From Bilophila wadsworthia ATCC 49260 (lineage in GTDB: Bacteria; Desulfobacterota; Desulfovibrionia; Desulfovibrionales; Desulfovibrionaceae), in NCBI RefSeq assembly GCF_000701705.1, contig NZ_JNJP01000005.1, forward strand, positions 1 to 64,000: 64,000 nt of DNA, in the 5' to 3' direction. The position numbers and the translations under genes were made by a program. The notes under the pieces are model-generated. The model ran no database searches, was not told where the DNA came from, and saw only the letters and a list, made by a program, of their open reading frames with translations. Positions 1 through 6,607 of this stretch are shown here, piece after piece; position 1 is the stretch's first letter; every line of letters begins with the position of its first letter.

Positions 1-1
1 C

Positions 2-430
2 GTGCTCTACAGGAACAAAGACGGCGAAATCACAAAAGGAATCAACGGGGCGCAGGATGCTTTCAACGCCTTTCTTGATCAGCGGAAGTGGGAGGGCGGG
101 GGAAAACGTGAGCGGAGGCCCCGAAATGCCCGCGAGCGTAACCTGTTGATCCGTTCCATCGCGGAAAGGGACGGTTGGGTCTGCATGTACTGCGGGCGGG
201 TCCTGACCCCCGAGACGGCAACCGTGGAACATATCGTGCCGCTTGCCGGAAACGGACTGGACAGCTTGCGGAACCTGACCCTTGCCTGTGCCTCATGCAA
301 CAATGAGGCGGGACACCTGAGCGCCCGACAAAAACTGGATTTGGCAATGAGAAGAAGGTTGCTGACCATCGCCAATGAATTGCAGGAGATCCGTGATGAA
401 CTGGACGGACGACGCTTACCCCGAACTTGA
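2..430 (+). CDS. HNH endonuclease, possibly 5' partial
   Basis: The 142-aa product carries an HNH/McrA-type nuclease fold in its C-terminal half: a CMYC zinc pair, then EHIVPL (the conserved H), then CASCNN (the second zinc pair). This metal-dependent nuclease family is common beside phage recombination or packaging genes. The first possible start is a GTG at base 2, so the true start may lie upstream of the window. The end overlaps the next small gene by 35 nt, as is usual in compact phage operons. The substrate (DNA nicking, packaging or homing) cannot be decided from sequence. Confidence 0.8.
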   Translation: MLYRNKDGEITKGINGAQDAFNAFLDQRKWEGGGKRERRPRNARERNLLIRSIAERDGWVCMYCGRVLTPETATVEHIVPLAGNGLDSLRNLTLACASCNNEAGHLSARQKLDLAMRRRLLTIANELQEIRDELDGRRLPRT

Positions 431-530
431 TGGGGACTGGACGGACGAGGAACTCATGATCGCGGCGGGCAATGCCGCCTTTGCGCGGAACCGGCGCAAG
501 CACACGGAAACGGAAGAAGGCGGGGAGTAA
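396..530 (+). CDS. Small acidic phage protein, 44 aa
   Basis: An ATG at 396 inside the HNH gene opens a 44-codon frame ending in TAA at 528-530, five bases before the ERF start. The start MNWTDDAYPEL and the central WTDEEL segment are acidic, and the tail is basic then acidic (NRRKHTETEEGGE). It fills the space between two phage genes on the same strand, and its end contains the GGGGAG ribosome-binding site of the ERF gene. No family is recognised. It is called mainly on position and coding texture. Confidence 0.5.
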   Translation: MNWTDDAYPELDGDWTDEELMIAAGNAAFARNRRKHTETEEGGE

Positions 531-534
531 GTAT

Positions 535-1392
535 ATGTGCGATACCCATAGCGAACAGATCAACGAACTGGCGAAGGCCCTTGCCGCCGCGCAGGGCGAG
601 CTTGAACCCGCAGAAAAGAACTCCACCGCCGCCGTCGGGAAGGAGGGAAAGCTCAAGCGCAAATACGCTGACCTGACGGCGATGATCGACGCCGTCCGCA
701 AGGTGCTTCCGAAGCACGGCCTCTCCATCGCGCAGATTGTCCTCCCCTCGGAAGGGGTTGCGCACGTCAGGACGATGCTGATGCACGAGTCGGGGCAATG
801 GCTGGCATCGGAATGCAGGATGCCCTACGACAACACGGGCTCCAAGAACGCCATCCAGTCAATGGGCAGCGCCATCACCTACGCCCGGCGCTATTCCCTT
901 TCGGCGTTGGTCGGCGTGGTGGCCGACGATGATGACGACGGGGAAGGTGCATGGAGGCGGGACGCCGACCGGGAACCGCCCCGGCGCAATACCCCCGAGT
1001 CCGCCCCGCAGCCCAAGCCCGAGCGCGTGAACCTCGCCGCCCTCGCCAAGGCGTTGAGCGAAGTGCGGGACAGTGCGGGGTTCGTCGCCTGTTACAACCG
1101 CCATCGGATTACTGAGGAACACCCGGACTACGAGGCGGTCAAGAACATGTTCGGCAAGAAGCGCCGGGAAATCGAGGCCAAGGCCGAGGCCGAAGCCGGA
1201 ACCCCGCCCGAATTCGTGCCGCTGGACGCCGTGATCGCCGCCTTTGAAGCGGCGGAAACCGCAACCGCGCTCAAGGAGGCGGCAACCCGGCTCGGCATCC
1301 CGGAAAACCACCCGGACAGTGAGGCCATCTACGCCGCCTACCGGGAACGGCAGCGCAAGATCGAAGCGCAGGACAAGGAACGCGCCGCGTAA
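535..1392 (+). CDS. ERF-family single-strand annealing protein
   Basis: The 285-aa product has the Essential Recombination Function signature: an N-terminal helix region, KYADLTAMIDAVR, the HESGQWLAS strand, and the hallmark SAITYARRYSLSALVGV followed by a run of Asp. ERF proteins (phage P22 type) form rings on single-stranded DNA and anneal complementary strands during phage recombination. The C-terminal third is a variable helical tail rich in Glu and Ala. ATG 535 is preferred to an upstream in-frame start at 472 because GGGGAG lies directly before it. SSB follows downstream, a usual partner of annealing proteins. Confidence 0.88.
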   Translation: MCDTHSEQINELAKALAAAQGELEPAEKNSTAAVGKEGKLKRKYADLTAMIDAVRKVLPKHGLSIAQIVLPSEGVAHVRTMLMHESGQWLASECRMPYDNTGSKNAIQSMGSAITYARRYSLSALVGVVADDDDDGEGAWRRDADREPPRRNTPESAPQPKPERVNLAALAKALSEVRDSAGFVACYNRHRITEEHPDYEAVKNMFGKKRREIEAKAEAEAGTPPEFVPLDAVIAAFEAAETATALKEAATRLGIPENHPDSEAIYAAYRERQRKIEAQDKERAA

Positions 1393-1397
1393 CAACA

Positions 1398-1430
1398 GCC
1401 CCGCCCTGATAATCAGGCGGGGCTTTTCTT
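1398..1430 (+). terminator. Intrinsic terminator after the ERF gene
   Basis: A GC-rich hairpin (left arm 1398-1409, right arm 1413-1423, one bulged C) is followed by TTTTCTTT. It sits between the ERF stop and the SSB ribosome-binding site, so it may give partial termination inside the phage operon. Confidence 0.7.
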
Positions 1431-1449
1431 TCCCTCAGCAGGAGATTGT

Positions 1450-1911
1450 ATGAGCAGCCTCAACAAGGTGATGATCATCGGAAGGCTCGGGCGCGATCCC
1501 GAGATGCGCTACACCCAGGCCGGAAAGCCCGTATGCAGCCTGAACGTGGCTACGGATGAGGGCTACACCAACGACCGGGGCGAAAAGGTCGACAAGACGG
1601 AATGGCACAAGGTCGTCTTCTGGGACCGGCAGGCCGAAACCTGTTCGCAGTACCTTGCCAAGGGGAGCCTCGTGTTCGTCGAGGGCAGGCTCTCCACCCG
1701 CAAGTATCAGGACCAGCAGGGGCAGGACCGCTACGTCACCGAGATTCAGGGGCAGCGCGTCCAGTTCCTCGACCGCAAGGCGGACGGCGACGGGCAACAG
1801 GGCCGACAGGGAGGCGGACGCCAGACACAGAGGCGGCACTCCGCCGACTATGAAGACCTCGGCCCCGCCTTCCCTTCCGAAGCCTCCGGCCTCGATGACG
1901 TGCCTTTTTAG
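1450..1911 (+). CDS. ssb: Phage single-stranded DNA-binding protein
   Basis: The 153-aa product is a typical SSB. The N-terminal OB fold starts LNKVMIIGRLGRDPEMRYT, contains WHKVVFWDRQAE and FVEGRL, and ends near residue 107. A Gly/Gln-rich linker leads to the acidic tip LDDVPF, the peptide that docks SSB on partner proteins. It coats single-stranded DNA during replication and recombination and probably works with the ERF protein upstream. Length is a little under the 160-180 aa usual for chromosomal SSBs, as is normal for phage copies. Confidence 0.93.
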   Translation: MSSLNKVMIIGRLGRDPEMRYTQAGKPVCSLNVATDEGYTNDRGEKVDKTEWHKVVFWDRQAETCSQYLAKGSLVFVEGRLSTRKYQDQQGQDRYVTEIQGQRVQFLDRKADGDGQQGRQGGGRQTQRRHSADYEDLGPAFPSEASGLDDVPF

Positions 1912-1932
1912 GCAAAACCAATAGGATAGAAT

Positions 1933-2886
1933 ATGGCACAGACCGCAGAAATTCTGGAAGCCCTCCCGCCCGCGCAGGAGCAACCCGCCGGGATCGCCCT
2001 GCTGGACCTGAACGTCACCGCGACGCCGTTGGTCATCACATGGGACAAGGACGCCGTATCCGCCCTGCTGGATGCCGTCCTAGGCCAGTATGCGGGGCTG
2101 GAGGTACAGGAAGCCGACGTGCCCGCCATCAAGAACGAAATGGCGGGGCTGAACAGGCTCAGGGAACGGATGGACAACGCCCGGAAGGACATCAAGCGGC
2201 GGATTGCCGGGCCGCTGGACGGGTTCGACGCCGAGGTCAAGGCGCTGATCGCCCGCATCGTGGATGCCCGCGCTGCGCTGGACATGCAGGTCAAGGACTT
2301 CGAGCGGCGCGACCGTGAAGGCCGACGCGCAGCCGTCCAGTTTACCGTCGACAACATCAAGAGCTGTGAAGGCGTGCCGGAACTGGACATCCCCATCAAC
2401 CCATCATGGCTGAACAAGTCCACGCGGCAAGCCGAGATCCACGAGGATATCAAACGGATCATCGCCGCATACAAGCGGGAGTGCGAAGAAACCCGCCGGA
2501 TGGAACAGGCCAAAGCCGACCGCATCGCGCTGGTGGAGGCCACGGCAAAGGCTCAGGCGGAACAACACGGTTTCGCGCTTCCCCTGTCGAAGTTTGCGGC
2601 CTGCCTGACGCCGGACATTTCCGGCGAGGACGCCGCGGGCATCATCGGGCAGGCGTATGCGGCGGAAGCCAAGGCCCGCGAAGAGAGCAAGCCCGCCCAC
2701 GTCGTCAAACCTGCGGAGCCGCGCCCCGATTCGTTCATTGAGCAGGAGGAGGGCTTTCCCTTCGCCCCGCCCGTGAACGTGGCTTGTACCCTGACCCTCA
2801 GCGTCAAGTACGCGCCGAAGTACGAGGATACCGTACAGGAGGCCCTTGCCCTGCTCCGCACGGTCGGCCTGGTCACAGTTTTCTAA
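1933..2886 (+). CDS. DUF1351-type phage protein
   Basis: The 317-aa product resembles the DUF1351 family found in phage recombination modules. A short N-terminal beta region is followed by a long charged helical stretch (about residues 75-210, with NARKDIKRRIAGPLDGF and ERRDREGRR) and a C-terminal part ending in alternating hydrophobic strands. The family has no established biochemical role; it usually travels with ERF/RecT and SSB genes, as here. The start follows the SSB stop by 21 nt. The family assignment rests on overall pattern and context. Confidence 0.7.
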   Translation: MAQTAEILEALPPAQEQPAGIALLDLNVTATPLVITWDKDAVSALLDAVLGQYAGLEVQEADVPAIKNEMAGLNRLRERMDNARKDIKRRIAGPLDGFDAEVKALIARIVDARAALDMQVKDFERRDREGRRAAVQFTVDNIKSCEGVPELDIPINPSWLNKSTRQAEIHEDIKRIIAAYKRECEETRRMEQAKADRIALVEATAKAQAEQHGFALPLSKFAACLTPDISGEDAAGIIGQAYAAEAKAREESKPAHVVKPAEPRPDSFIEQEEGFPFAPPVNVACTLTLSVKYAPKYEDTVQEALALLRTVGLVTVF

Positions 2887-2961
2887 CCCTCCGGCGCCCA
2901 CCTCCCGCGCCGTCCCCATACAGCCCGCCGGGGGGCATGTACCCCGGCACAATGCCAATCC

Positions 2962-2988
2962 GCCCGCATCACAGCGGGCTTTCTTTTA
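2962..2988 (+). terminator. Short hairpin with T-rich tail
   Basis: GCCCGC (2962-2967) pairs with GCGGGC (2974-2979) and is followed by TTTCTTTT. It repeats the layout seen after the ERF gene: a hairpin, then the AAAGGAGAAAG ribosome-binding site of the next gene. The stem is only 6 bp, so termination may be weak. Confidence 0.5.
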
Positions 2989-3006
2989 CCCAAAGGAGAA
3001 AGAGCC

Positions 3007-3411
3007 ATGAGCAGCCCTCTCGACATGCGAACCATGAACAACGGCGGCGTGGTCGAAGCCGTCAACATCGCGCTTGCCAAGGTCGCGGACAACATCGCGG
3101 ACGTGAACACACCGCCGGACAAGCCCCGCACCGTCACCCTCAAGATCACATTCAAGCCCGACGAGAGCCGGACGCTGATCGCATCCAAGGCGGTCGTGAC
3201 GACCAACCTCCAGCCGCAGGAGCCGCAGACCATCCCGGTCGTGCTCGACAAGCTGGACGGCGCGCCCATGCTGTTCGAGTCCTTCACCGACAACCGCCCC
3301 GACCAGTACCGTTTTGACGGCACGTCCCCTACGGAACTCAGGGGCAATGGCAGCGTGACCGTGAACGTCACCCCGTTCAAGAAGGCTGAGGAACATCCCA
3401 TCAACCAGTAA
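3007..3411 (+). CDS. Phage protein of unknown function, 134 aa
   Basis: The frame is preceded by a strong AAAGGAGAAAG ribosome-binding site. The product starts with a helix (GGVVEAVNIALAKVADNIADV), continues with beta-prone sequence such as RTVTLKITFKPDESR, and ends in NGSVTVNVTPFKK. There is no signal peptide, membrane segment or recognisable motif. It lies in the same-strand block after ERF, SSB and DUF1351, so a role in phage recombination or replication is likely but unproven. Confidence 0.65.
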   Translation: MSSPLDMRTMNNGGVVEAVNIALAKVADNIADVNTPPDKPRTVTLKITFKPDESRTLIASKAVVTTNLQPQEPQTIPVVLDKLDGAPMLFESFTDNRPDQYRFDGTSPTELRGNGSVTVNVTPFKKAEEHPINQ

Positions 3412-3428
3412 CAAAAGGAAAAAATCAC

Positions 3429-4193
3429 ATGGAAATCAACCGTATTGAAGCTGACAGGCACCTCATCGGCGTAGGCCGGGAACTCGAATCCCTTGACGGC
3501 AAGGCCAAGGCTACGCTTCCCGTTCATGTCACGGAAGACGGGTTGCGGTTCTACAAGCGTGACCCGGAAGGGGAATGGCAACGCCTCCATGACGCGGAAC
3601 AGGACACGCTCACCGTGGGCACCTTGCAGGCCGTGGTGGATTACCTCAACCAGAACCCCGACGGGCTGGAACTCGACAAGCTCCTTGTCCACGTCTGCGA
3701 TGTGACGACCGTGAGGGTTATGTCCGTCCCCTTCGGGGGCTGGAAACAGCGCACCACGTACATGCGGGCCGACGCCGTCATCCCTGCCCACCGTTTTGGA
3801 AGCTGGACCTCTCCCGACGAGTTCGTCCCCTATCTCCAGTCCTGCTTTGTCCCCTCGGACGATCTCGATGCGCTCATCAAGATCAGCGGCAACCTCGTGG
3901 ACACCTCCGAAGTCCGCGTACAGGACGACGGCGTGTCGCAGGAAGTGTCCATCCGGCAGGGCGCGGCACGCAAGGCAGAAGTTCCCGTACCGTCCCCGGC
4001 GGTCGTCTTCCCGTTCAGCACCTTCGCGGAAGTCGCGCAGCCCGCGCACAAGGTCGTGTTCAGGCTCCAGTCTAGCCCGCTGGCCTGCAAGCTCATCGAG
4101 TGCGACGGCGGCGCGTGGAAGCTGGAAGCCATCGCCAACATCCGCACATGGTTGCTTGAAAACCTGCCTGAAGGCGTGAAGGTCATCGCGTAG
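3429..4193 (+). CDS. Phage protein of unknown function, 254 aa
   Basis: It starts 17 nt after the preceding gene with AAAAGGAAAAAA before the ATG. The product is soluble and of mixed alpha/beta type. It has a segment on subunit or target contacts around TLQAVVDYLNQNPDGL, a WKQRTTYMRAD loop, and a C-terminal half with regular strands ending in LLENLPEGVKVIA. No catalytic motif is visible. The 134-aa and 254-aa genes look like a co-transferred pair at the end of the recombination block. A hairpin follows the stop. Confidence 0.65.
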   Translation: MEINRIEADRHLIGVGRELESLDGKAKATLPVHVTEDGLRFYKRDPEGEWQRLHDAEQDTLTVGTLQAVVDYLNQNPDGLELDKLLVHVCDVTTVRVMSVPFGGWKQRTTYMRADAVIPAHRFGSWTSPDEFVPYLQSCFVPSDDLDALIKISGNLVDTSEVRVQDDGVSQEVSIRQGAARKAEVPVPSPAVVFPFSTFAEVAQPAHKVVFRLQSSPLACKLIECDGGAWKLEAIANIRTWLLENLPEGVKVIA

Positions 4194-4201
4194 CACCCCA
4201 C

Positions 4202-4232
4202 GCCCCCGGTTTGGCTTCATCAGACCGGGGGC
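4202..4232 (+). terminator. Hairpin closing the plus-strand phage block
   Basis: GCCCCCGGT (4202-4210) pairs with ACCGGGGGC (4224-4232). It lies between the last plus-strand gene of the recombination block and the convergent minus-strand gene ending at 4234. There is no proper T tract, so it is a moderate terminator candidate. Confidence 0.5.
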
Positions 4233-4233
4233 T

Positions 4234-4494
4234 TCACAGGAGAACTTGCCATGCCTTGGCGCCTCCGTTTCTGAACCAGTACCACCCGGGCACCTTCGGA
4301 CGGCTGTCCGTCCACTCCAGCGCGCGGGGGAAGGCGTTCCATTGCCTGATCGCATATTCCGCGTTAACCTTTGGAGCGCAAGGGCCACACATCCCGCACG
4401 CAGTACAGAACCCGTAGGCTCTCGTATATGCTCTCAGGACCACATTGGTATTTTTGCACGCCGGGCACGGTAGCAACGTCAGTTCCTCACACAT
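4234..4494 (-). CDS. Lar-like restriction alleviation protein
   Basis: The 86-aa product has the small zinc-ribbon layout of Lar-family proteins: LLPCPACKN, a second pair FCTACGMCGPC, then AIRQWNAFP (the conserved A-x-x-x-W-N end). Lar proteins of lambdoid phages modulate type I restriction to protect phage DNA. The C-terminal extension (WTDSRPKVPGWYWFRNG) is shared with the protein at 6592, showing the two are paralogs. It overlaps the gene at 4479 by 16 nt. Function by family is moderately secure; activity is not shown. Confidence 0.65.
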   Translation of the reverse strand: MCEELTLLPCPACKNTNVVLRAYTRAYGFCTACGMCGPCAPKVNAEYAIRQWNAFPRALEWTDSRPKVPGWYWFRNGGAKAWQVLL

Positions 4495-4964
4495 GCCCCA
4501 CCTTCCTTCTTTCTCATATCCATCAATCCGGCGATGATGCTGTTGATCTTAAATTCTATGACACGATCAATGTATAAAAGAATCGTATCACTCTCTTTAC
4601 CCAATCTGGTATCGACAAGTTCTTTGATCTTGACCTCAGCATATTCCTCGATGCTCTTTCTAATTCTCTTTTCAACCTCGGCATCTACCAAAGAAGCAAT
4701 CCTGTCGTACAGGACCTCTTTGATGGTGCTATAGTGGTTCAGCCCGAATGCGCCACTTTGAATGTACTTTTCAATAGCTTTATTTACGGAGTCGGACAGA
4801 TCGTTCTTTATCATCCGTTCAACGCGCTTTTCGATACCCTTGGTGAGGAAACTCTTCGCGGCCTTGTCGATGACCAAGGCGTCGATCTCGGCCTTCAAAC
4901 TGGCATCACTCTCGATGATGTCCTTCACCAGCTTCTCACTCAGATTCAACGTCAACGTACTCAT
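4479..4964 (-). CDS. Helical phage protein, 161 aa
   Basis: The product is almost entirely helical and charged, with repeated Lys/Glu patterns (KAIEKYIQSG, AEVEKRIRKSIEEYAEVKIKELVD), suggesting an elongated coiled-coil or helical repeat. There is no signal peptide or catalytic motif. Its ATG overlaps the TGA of the upstream 49-aa gene as ATGA (4961-4964), so translation is probably coupled. The segment is more AT-rich than the phage genes to the left, suggesting separate acquisition. No family is recognised. Confidence 0.65.
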   Translation of the reverse strand: MSTLTLNLSEKLVKDIIESDASLKAEIDALVIDKAAKSFLTKGIEKRVERMIKNDLSDSVNKAIEKYIQSGAFGLNHYSTIKEVLYDRIASLVDAEVEKRIRKSIEEYAEVKIKELVDTRLGKESDTILLYIDRVIEFKINSIIAGLMDMRKKEGGACVRN

Positions 4965-5110
4965 TCACTTCTCCTAGCTCTTTTGGTTGGGGTCATATTT
5001 TCTCCACGAAGTAGCCGGATGGTGAAGTCCGCATGGGCCGCATCAAAGCATGTGTATGGTGATGACAGTCTTTCGCGCCACTGGTCGCGCTCTTCTTTTG
5101 TTGGGTTCAT
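4961..5110 (-). CDS. Small phage protein, 49 aa
   Basis: ATG at 5110, preceded by AAAGGGATAAAA, opens a 49-codon frame starting MNPTKEERDQWRERL and ending TPTKRARRSE. The last codons overlap the next gene through ATGA, the main evidence that it is translated. The C-terminus is strongly basic. No family is recognised; small basic proteins in such phage accessory blocks can be nucleic-acid-binding, but that is only a possibility. Confidence 0.6.
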   Translation of the reverse strand: MNPTKEERDQWRERLSSPYTCFDAAHADFTIRLLRGENMTPTKRARRSE

Positions 5111-5156
5111 ATCATTTTTATCCCTTTAGTGCCTTGTAAATACGGACGACAACTTC

Positions 5157-5312
5157 TTACAGTTCTGTTTTTTCATTCTGGGCATGTTCCAGTTCCCGGC
5201 ACAGCCTGAAAATGGTAGCCGCTGACCCCATCTCGTCGAGCGCCTTGGAGTCTCCGAGCATGTCGCCAATGGCGGCGGTTCGGATGTAGTCGAGTTCTTC
5301 GGGGGTGATCAT
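5157..5312 (-). CDS. Small phage protein, 51 aa
   Basis: ATG at 5312 with GGAAAG before it opens a 51-codon frame: MITPEELDYIRTAAIG at the start, a helical middle (SAATIFRLCRELEHA) and a polar end (QNEKTEL). It is the first gene of the minus-strand series 5157, 4961, 4479, 4234 and diverges from the CRISPR leader at 5339. No family is recognised. Confidence 0.55.
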   Translation of the reverse strand: MITPEELDYIRTAAIGDMLGDSKALDEMGSAATIFRLCRELEHAQNEKTEL

Positions 5313-5338
5313 ATCTTTCCTTTGGCTTCATAAAAAAG

Positions 5339-5456
5339 TTGTCTAAAAAAGAGATTGAGAATAAGGTAGTTACAAATAGAGAGGAAAAGCGAAGCTTCTG
5401 AAGTCTTTTCAGGTGTAACCTACTGAAAAGCAGAGATACTTTTGTAAAAGCCTCTA
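5339..5456 (+). promoter_or_regulatory. AT-rich leader and likely promoter of the mini-CRISPR array
   Basis: The stretch between the 51-aa gene and the first repeat is AT-rich, unlike its surroundings, as CRISPR leaders are. TTGTCT (5339-5344) and TAAGGT (5362-5367) are 17 nt apart and could form a sigma-70 promoter reading into the array. Two inverted repeats lie nearer the array: CTTTTCAG/CTGAAAAG (5405-5412 and 5423-5430) and CTTTTGTAAAAG just before the first repeat. They could be repressor, IHF-like or adaptation sites. Promoter strength and leader function are inferred. Confidence 0.55.
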
Positions 5457-5663
5457 GTTATCCGCCGTGTAGGCGGCTTAGAAGTTGACCGAATTGAGCA
5501 GCGGCATCCGAAATGCGTTATCCGCCGTGTAGGCGGCTTAGAAGAATATGTTGCTGGTTATGTGACTAAAAAATGTGTTATCCGCCGTGTAGGCGGCTTA
5601 GAAGAACCGGAGCGACAGCGCGTTCCCGTCACCGGGTTATCCGCCGTGTAGGCGGCTTAGAAG
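5457..5663 (+). CRISPR. Mini-CRISPR array, type I-F-like repeat, 4 repeats and 3 spacers, no cas genes
   Basis: Four identical 28-nt units lie at 5457-5484, 5517-5544, 5577-5604 and 5636-5663. They are separated by three unrelated spacers of 32, 32 and 31 nt. Each unit starts GTTATCCGCC and ends GGCGGCTTAGAAG. The inner part folds as CCGCC-GTGTA-GGCGG. Length, 28/32 periodicity, GTGTA loop and CTTAGAAG 5' handle match type I-F repeats. The usual CTGCC/GGCAG stem is here CCGCC/GGCGG, a compensated change that keeps pairing. The array lies in a prophage, has an AT-rich upstream leader, and no cas gene occurs in the window. It is either a phage-borne targeting array using host Cas proteins in trans, or a decoy that interferes with them. 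Confidence 0.88.
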
Positions 5664-5728
5664 TATCTGGTCGGACGCCTAGCCACTTCATCGGCATCAC
5701 CCCCTTCCAGGACCAATTGCCCACAACA

Positions 5729-5776
5729 CCCAAACGAAAGGCGACCCACATCAAAGTGAGCCGCCTTTCGTTTGGG
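5729..5776. terminator. Perfect 15-bp inverted repeat between array and gene 5778
   Basis: Positions 5729-5743 and 5762-5776 are exact reverse complements around an 18-nt loop. It lies immediately after the stop of the minus-strand gene at 5778 and 65 nt beyond the last CRISPR repeat. It could end both convergent transcripts. Neither side has a good T tract, so it may instead stabilise RNA ends. Confidence 0.55.
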
Positions 5777-5777
5777 G

Positions 5778-6095
5778 TCATTCGTCGCCTTCGTATGGTG
5801 TTACATCCAGCACGTTGTAGGCGTACCTGTGCCGTCGGGATGGTTTGCCCCCTTCCGTGATGGGGAGCACGCGCAGGTCGTAGTAGGGGTAGGAGGGGGT
5901 GAACAGGATTTTGTCGACCTTTGCCGGACTGGTGCCGTCGCGATCCCATCCGGAGACGATATCGCCTTCCTTGTAGGGGCAGGCGGCGACGGCGGCGTCA
6001 CGTTTGGCTACTTCAAGAGCGTTCTTCGCCTGTTGCACGGCGCGTTCGCACCTTCTGACCTCATCAACGAGTTCCATGATTTCAGCGTCGTTCAT
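5778..6095 (-). CDS. Phage protein of unknown function, 105 aa
   Basis: The N-terminal half is a predicted coiled coil (ELVDEVRRCERAVQQAKNAL). The C-terminal half, beginning near CPYKEGDIVSGWDRDG, looks like a small SH3-like or KOW-type beta domain (EGDIV, then alternating strands ending YAYNVLDVTPYEG). It lies 27 nt downstream of the CI-like gene on the same strand. No named family is recognised, and neither membrane segments nor catalytic residues are seen. Confidence 0.6.
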   Translation of the reverse strand: MNDAEIMELVDEVRRCERAVQQAKNALEVAKRDAAVAACPYKEGDIVSGWDRDGTSPAKVDKILFTPSYPYYDLRVLPITEGGKPSRRHRYAYNVLDVTPYEGDE

Positions 6096-6122
6096 TACCG
6101 TTCCGTGTGATGCGTGTTGAGG

Positions 6123-6398
6123 TTATGGGTTCATCTTTTGCCTGAGCTGGTCGGCAAGCTCGGGAACCACGCCGAGCAGGGCCGCCCGGAGTATCGGCTC
6201 AAGGCTCTCTGCCGCCTGCTGTTCCGACAAAACAGGCGTCGGGGGCGTATCCGTTCCCGCCACATACTGCGGGCCTTCTCCGGTGCGGATCCACGAGGGA
6301 TTGAGGCCTTTCTTATTGAAAAGCGTCAAGATCCAAGAATCGGGGATGTGGTTGCGCCGTTTCGCATCCGAGATGCTGCTCTGCTTCACACCGAGCAT
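6123..6398 (-). CDS. CI-like phage repressor HTH domain, apparent 5' truncation
   Basis: The frame encodes the end of a CI-repressor-type helix-turn-helix: VKQSSISDAKRRNHIPDSW, then NPSWIRTGEGPQY, and a short helical tail without an S24 peptidase domain. The only in-frame ATG (6398) is inside the HTH. Homologous coding clearly continues upstream as YERILQSTGLRTQTDIAAM to about 6470, but an in-frame TGA lies at 6483-6485 and no ATG, GTG or TTG is found between. Translation would need a CTG at 6470 or an ATA. The 5' end abuts the remnant at 6476-6607, so a rearrangement probably removed the start. Confidence 0.6.
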   Translation of the reverse strand: MLGVKQSSISDAKRRNHIPDSWILTLFNKKGLNPSWIRTGEGPQYVAGTDTPPTPVLSEQQAAESLEPILRAALLGVVPELADQLRQKMNP

Positions 6399-6475
6399 AG
6401 CGGCGATATCCGTTTGCGTGCGCAGGCCCGTGGACTGAAGTATCCGCTCATAGGCGTCTTGGAAAGCCAGTGATA

Positions 6476-6607
6476 TTGCCGATCACGCTGCCAGTGAGGT
6501 GGAAAGTAGAACCAGACGATGAATGGGCAGGCCCCATCCCCGAACCCCGTGAACCGAAGCAGTGGGTAGCTATCAAGAACGCGGAGGAACCATGTCCGAA
6601 GAACTGA
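6476..6607 (+). pseudogene. C-terminal remnant of a Lar/Eaa-like phage gene
   Basis: An open frame without a credible start encodes DEWAGPIPEPREPKQWV and then a short tail ending in TGA at 6605-6607. The 38 nt at 6522-6559 are identical to 6911-6948, the 3' end of the next gene, and similar to 7427-7450. It is the distal end of a deleted paralog, joined at about 6470-6480 to the truncated CI-like gene on the opposite strand. Confidence 0.6.

Noticed and set aside
472..534. Upstream extension of the ERF gene
   Set aside because: It overlaps the 44-aa gene and has no ribosome-binding site; ATG 535 follows GGGGAG.
5573..5860. 95-codon frame across the CRISPR repeats
   Set aside because: It reads through the repeats and spacers and the hairpin at 5729-5776; there is no ribosome-binding site.
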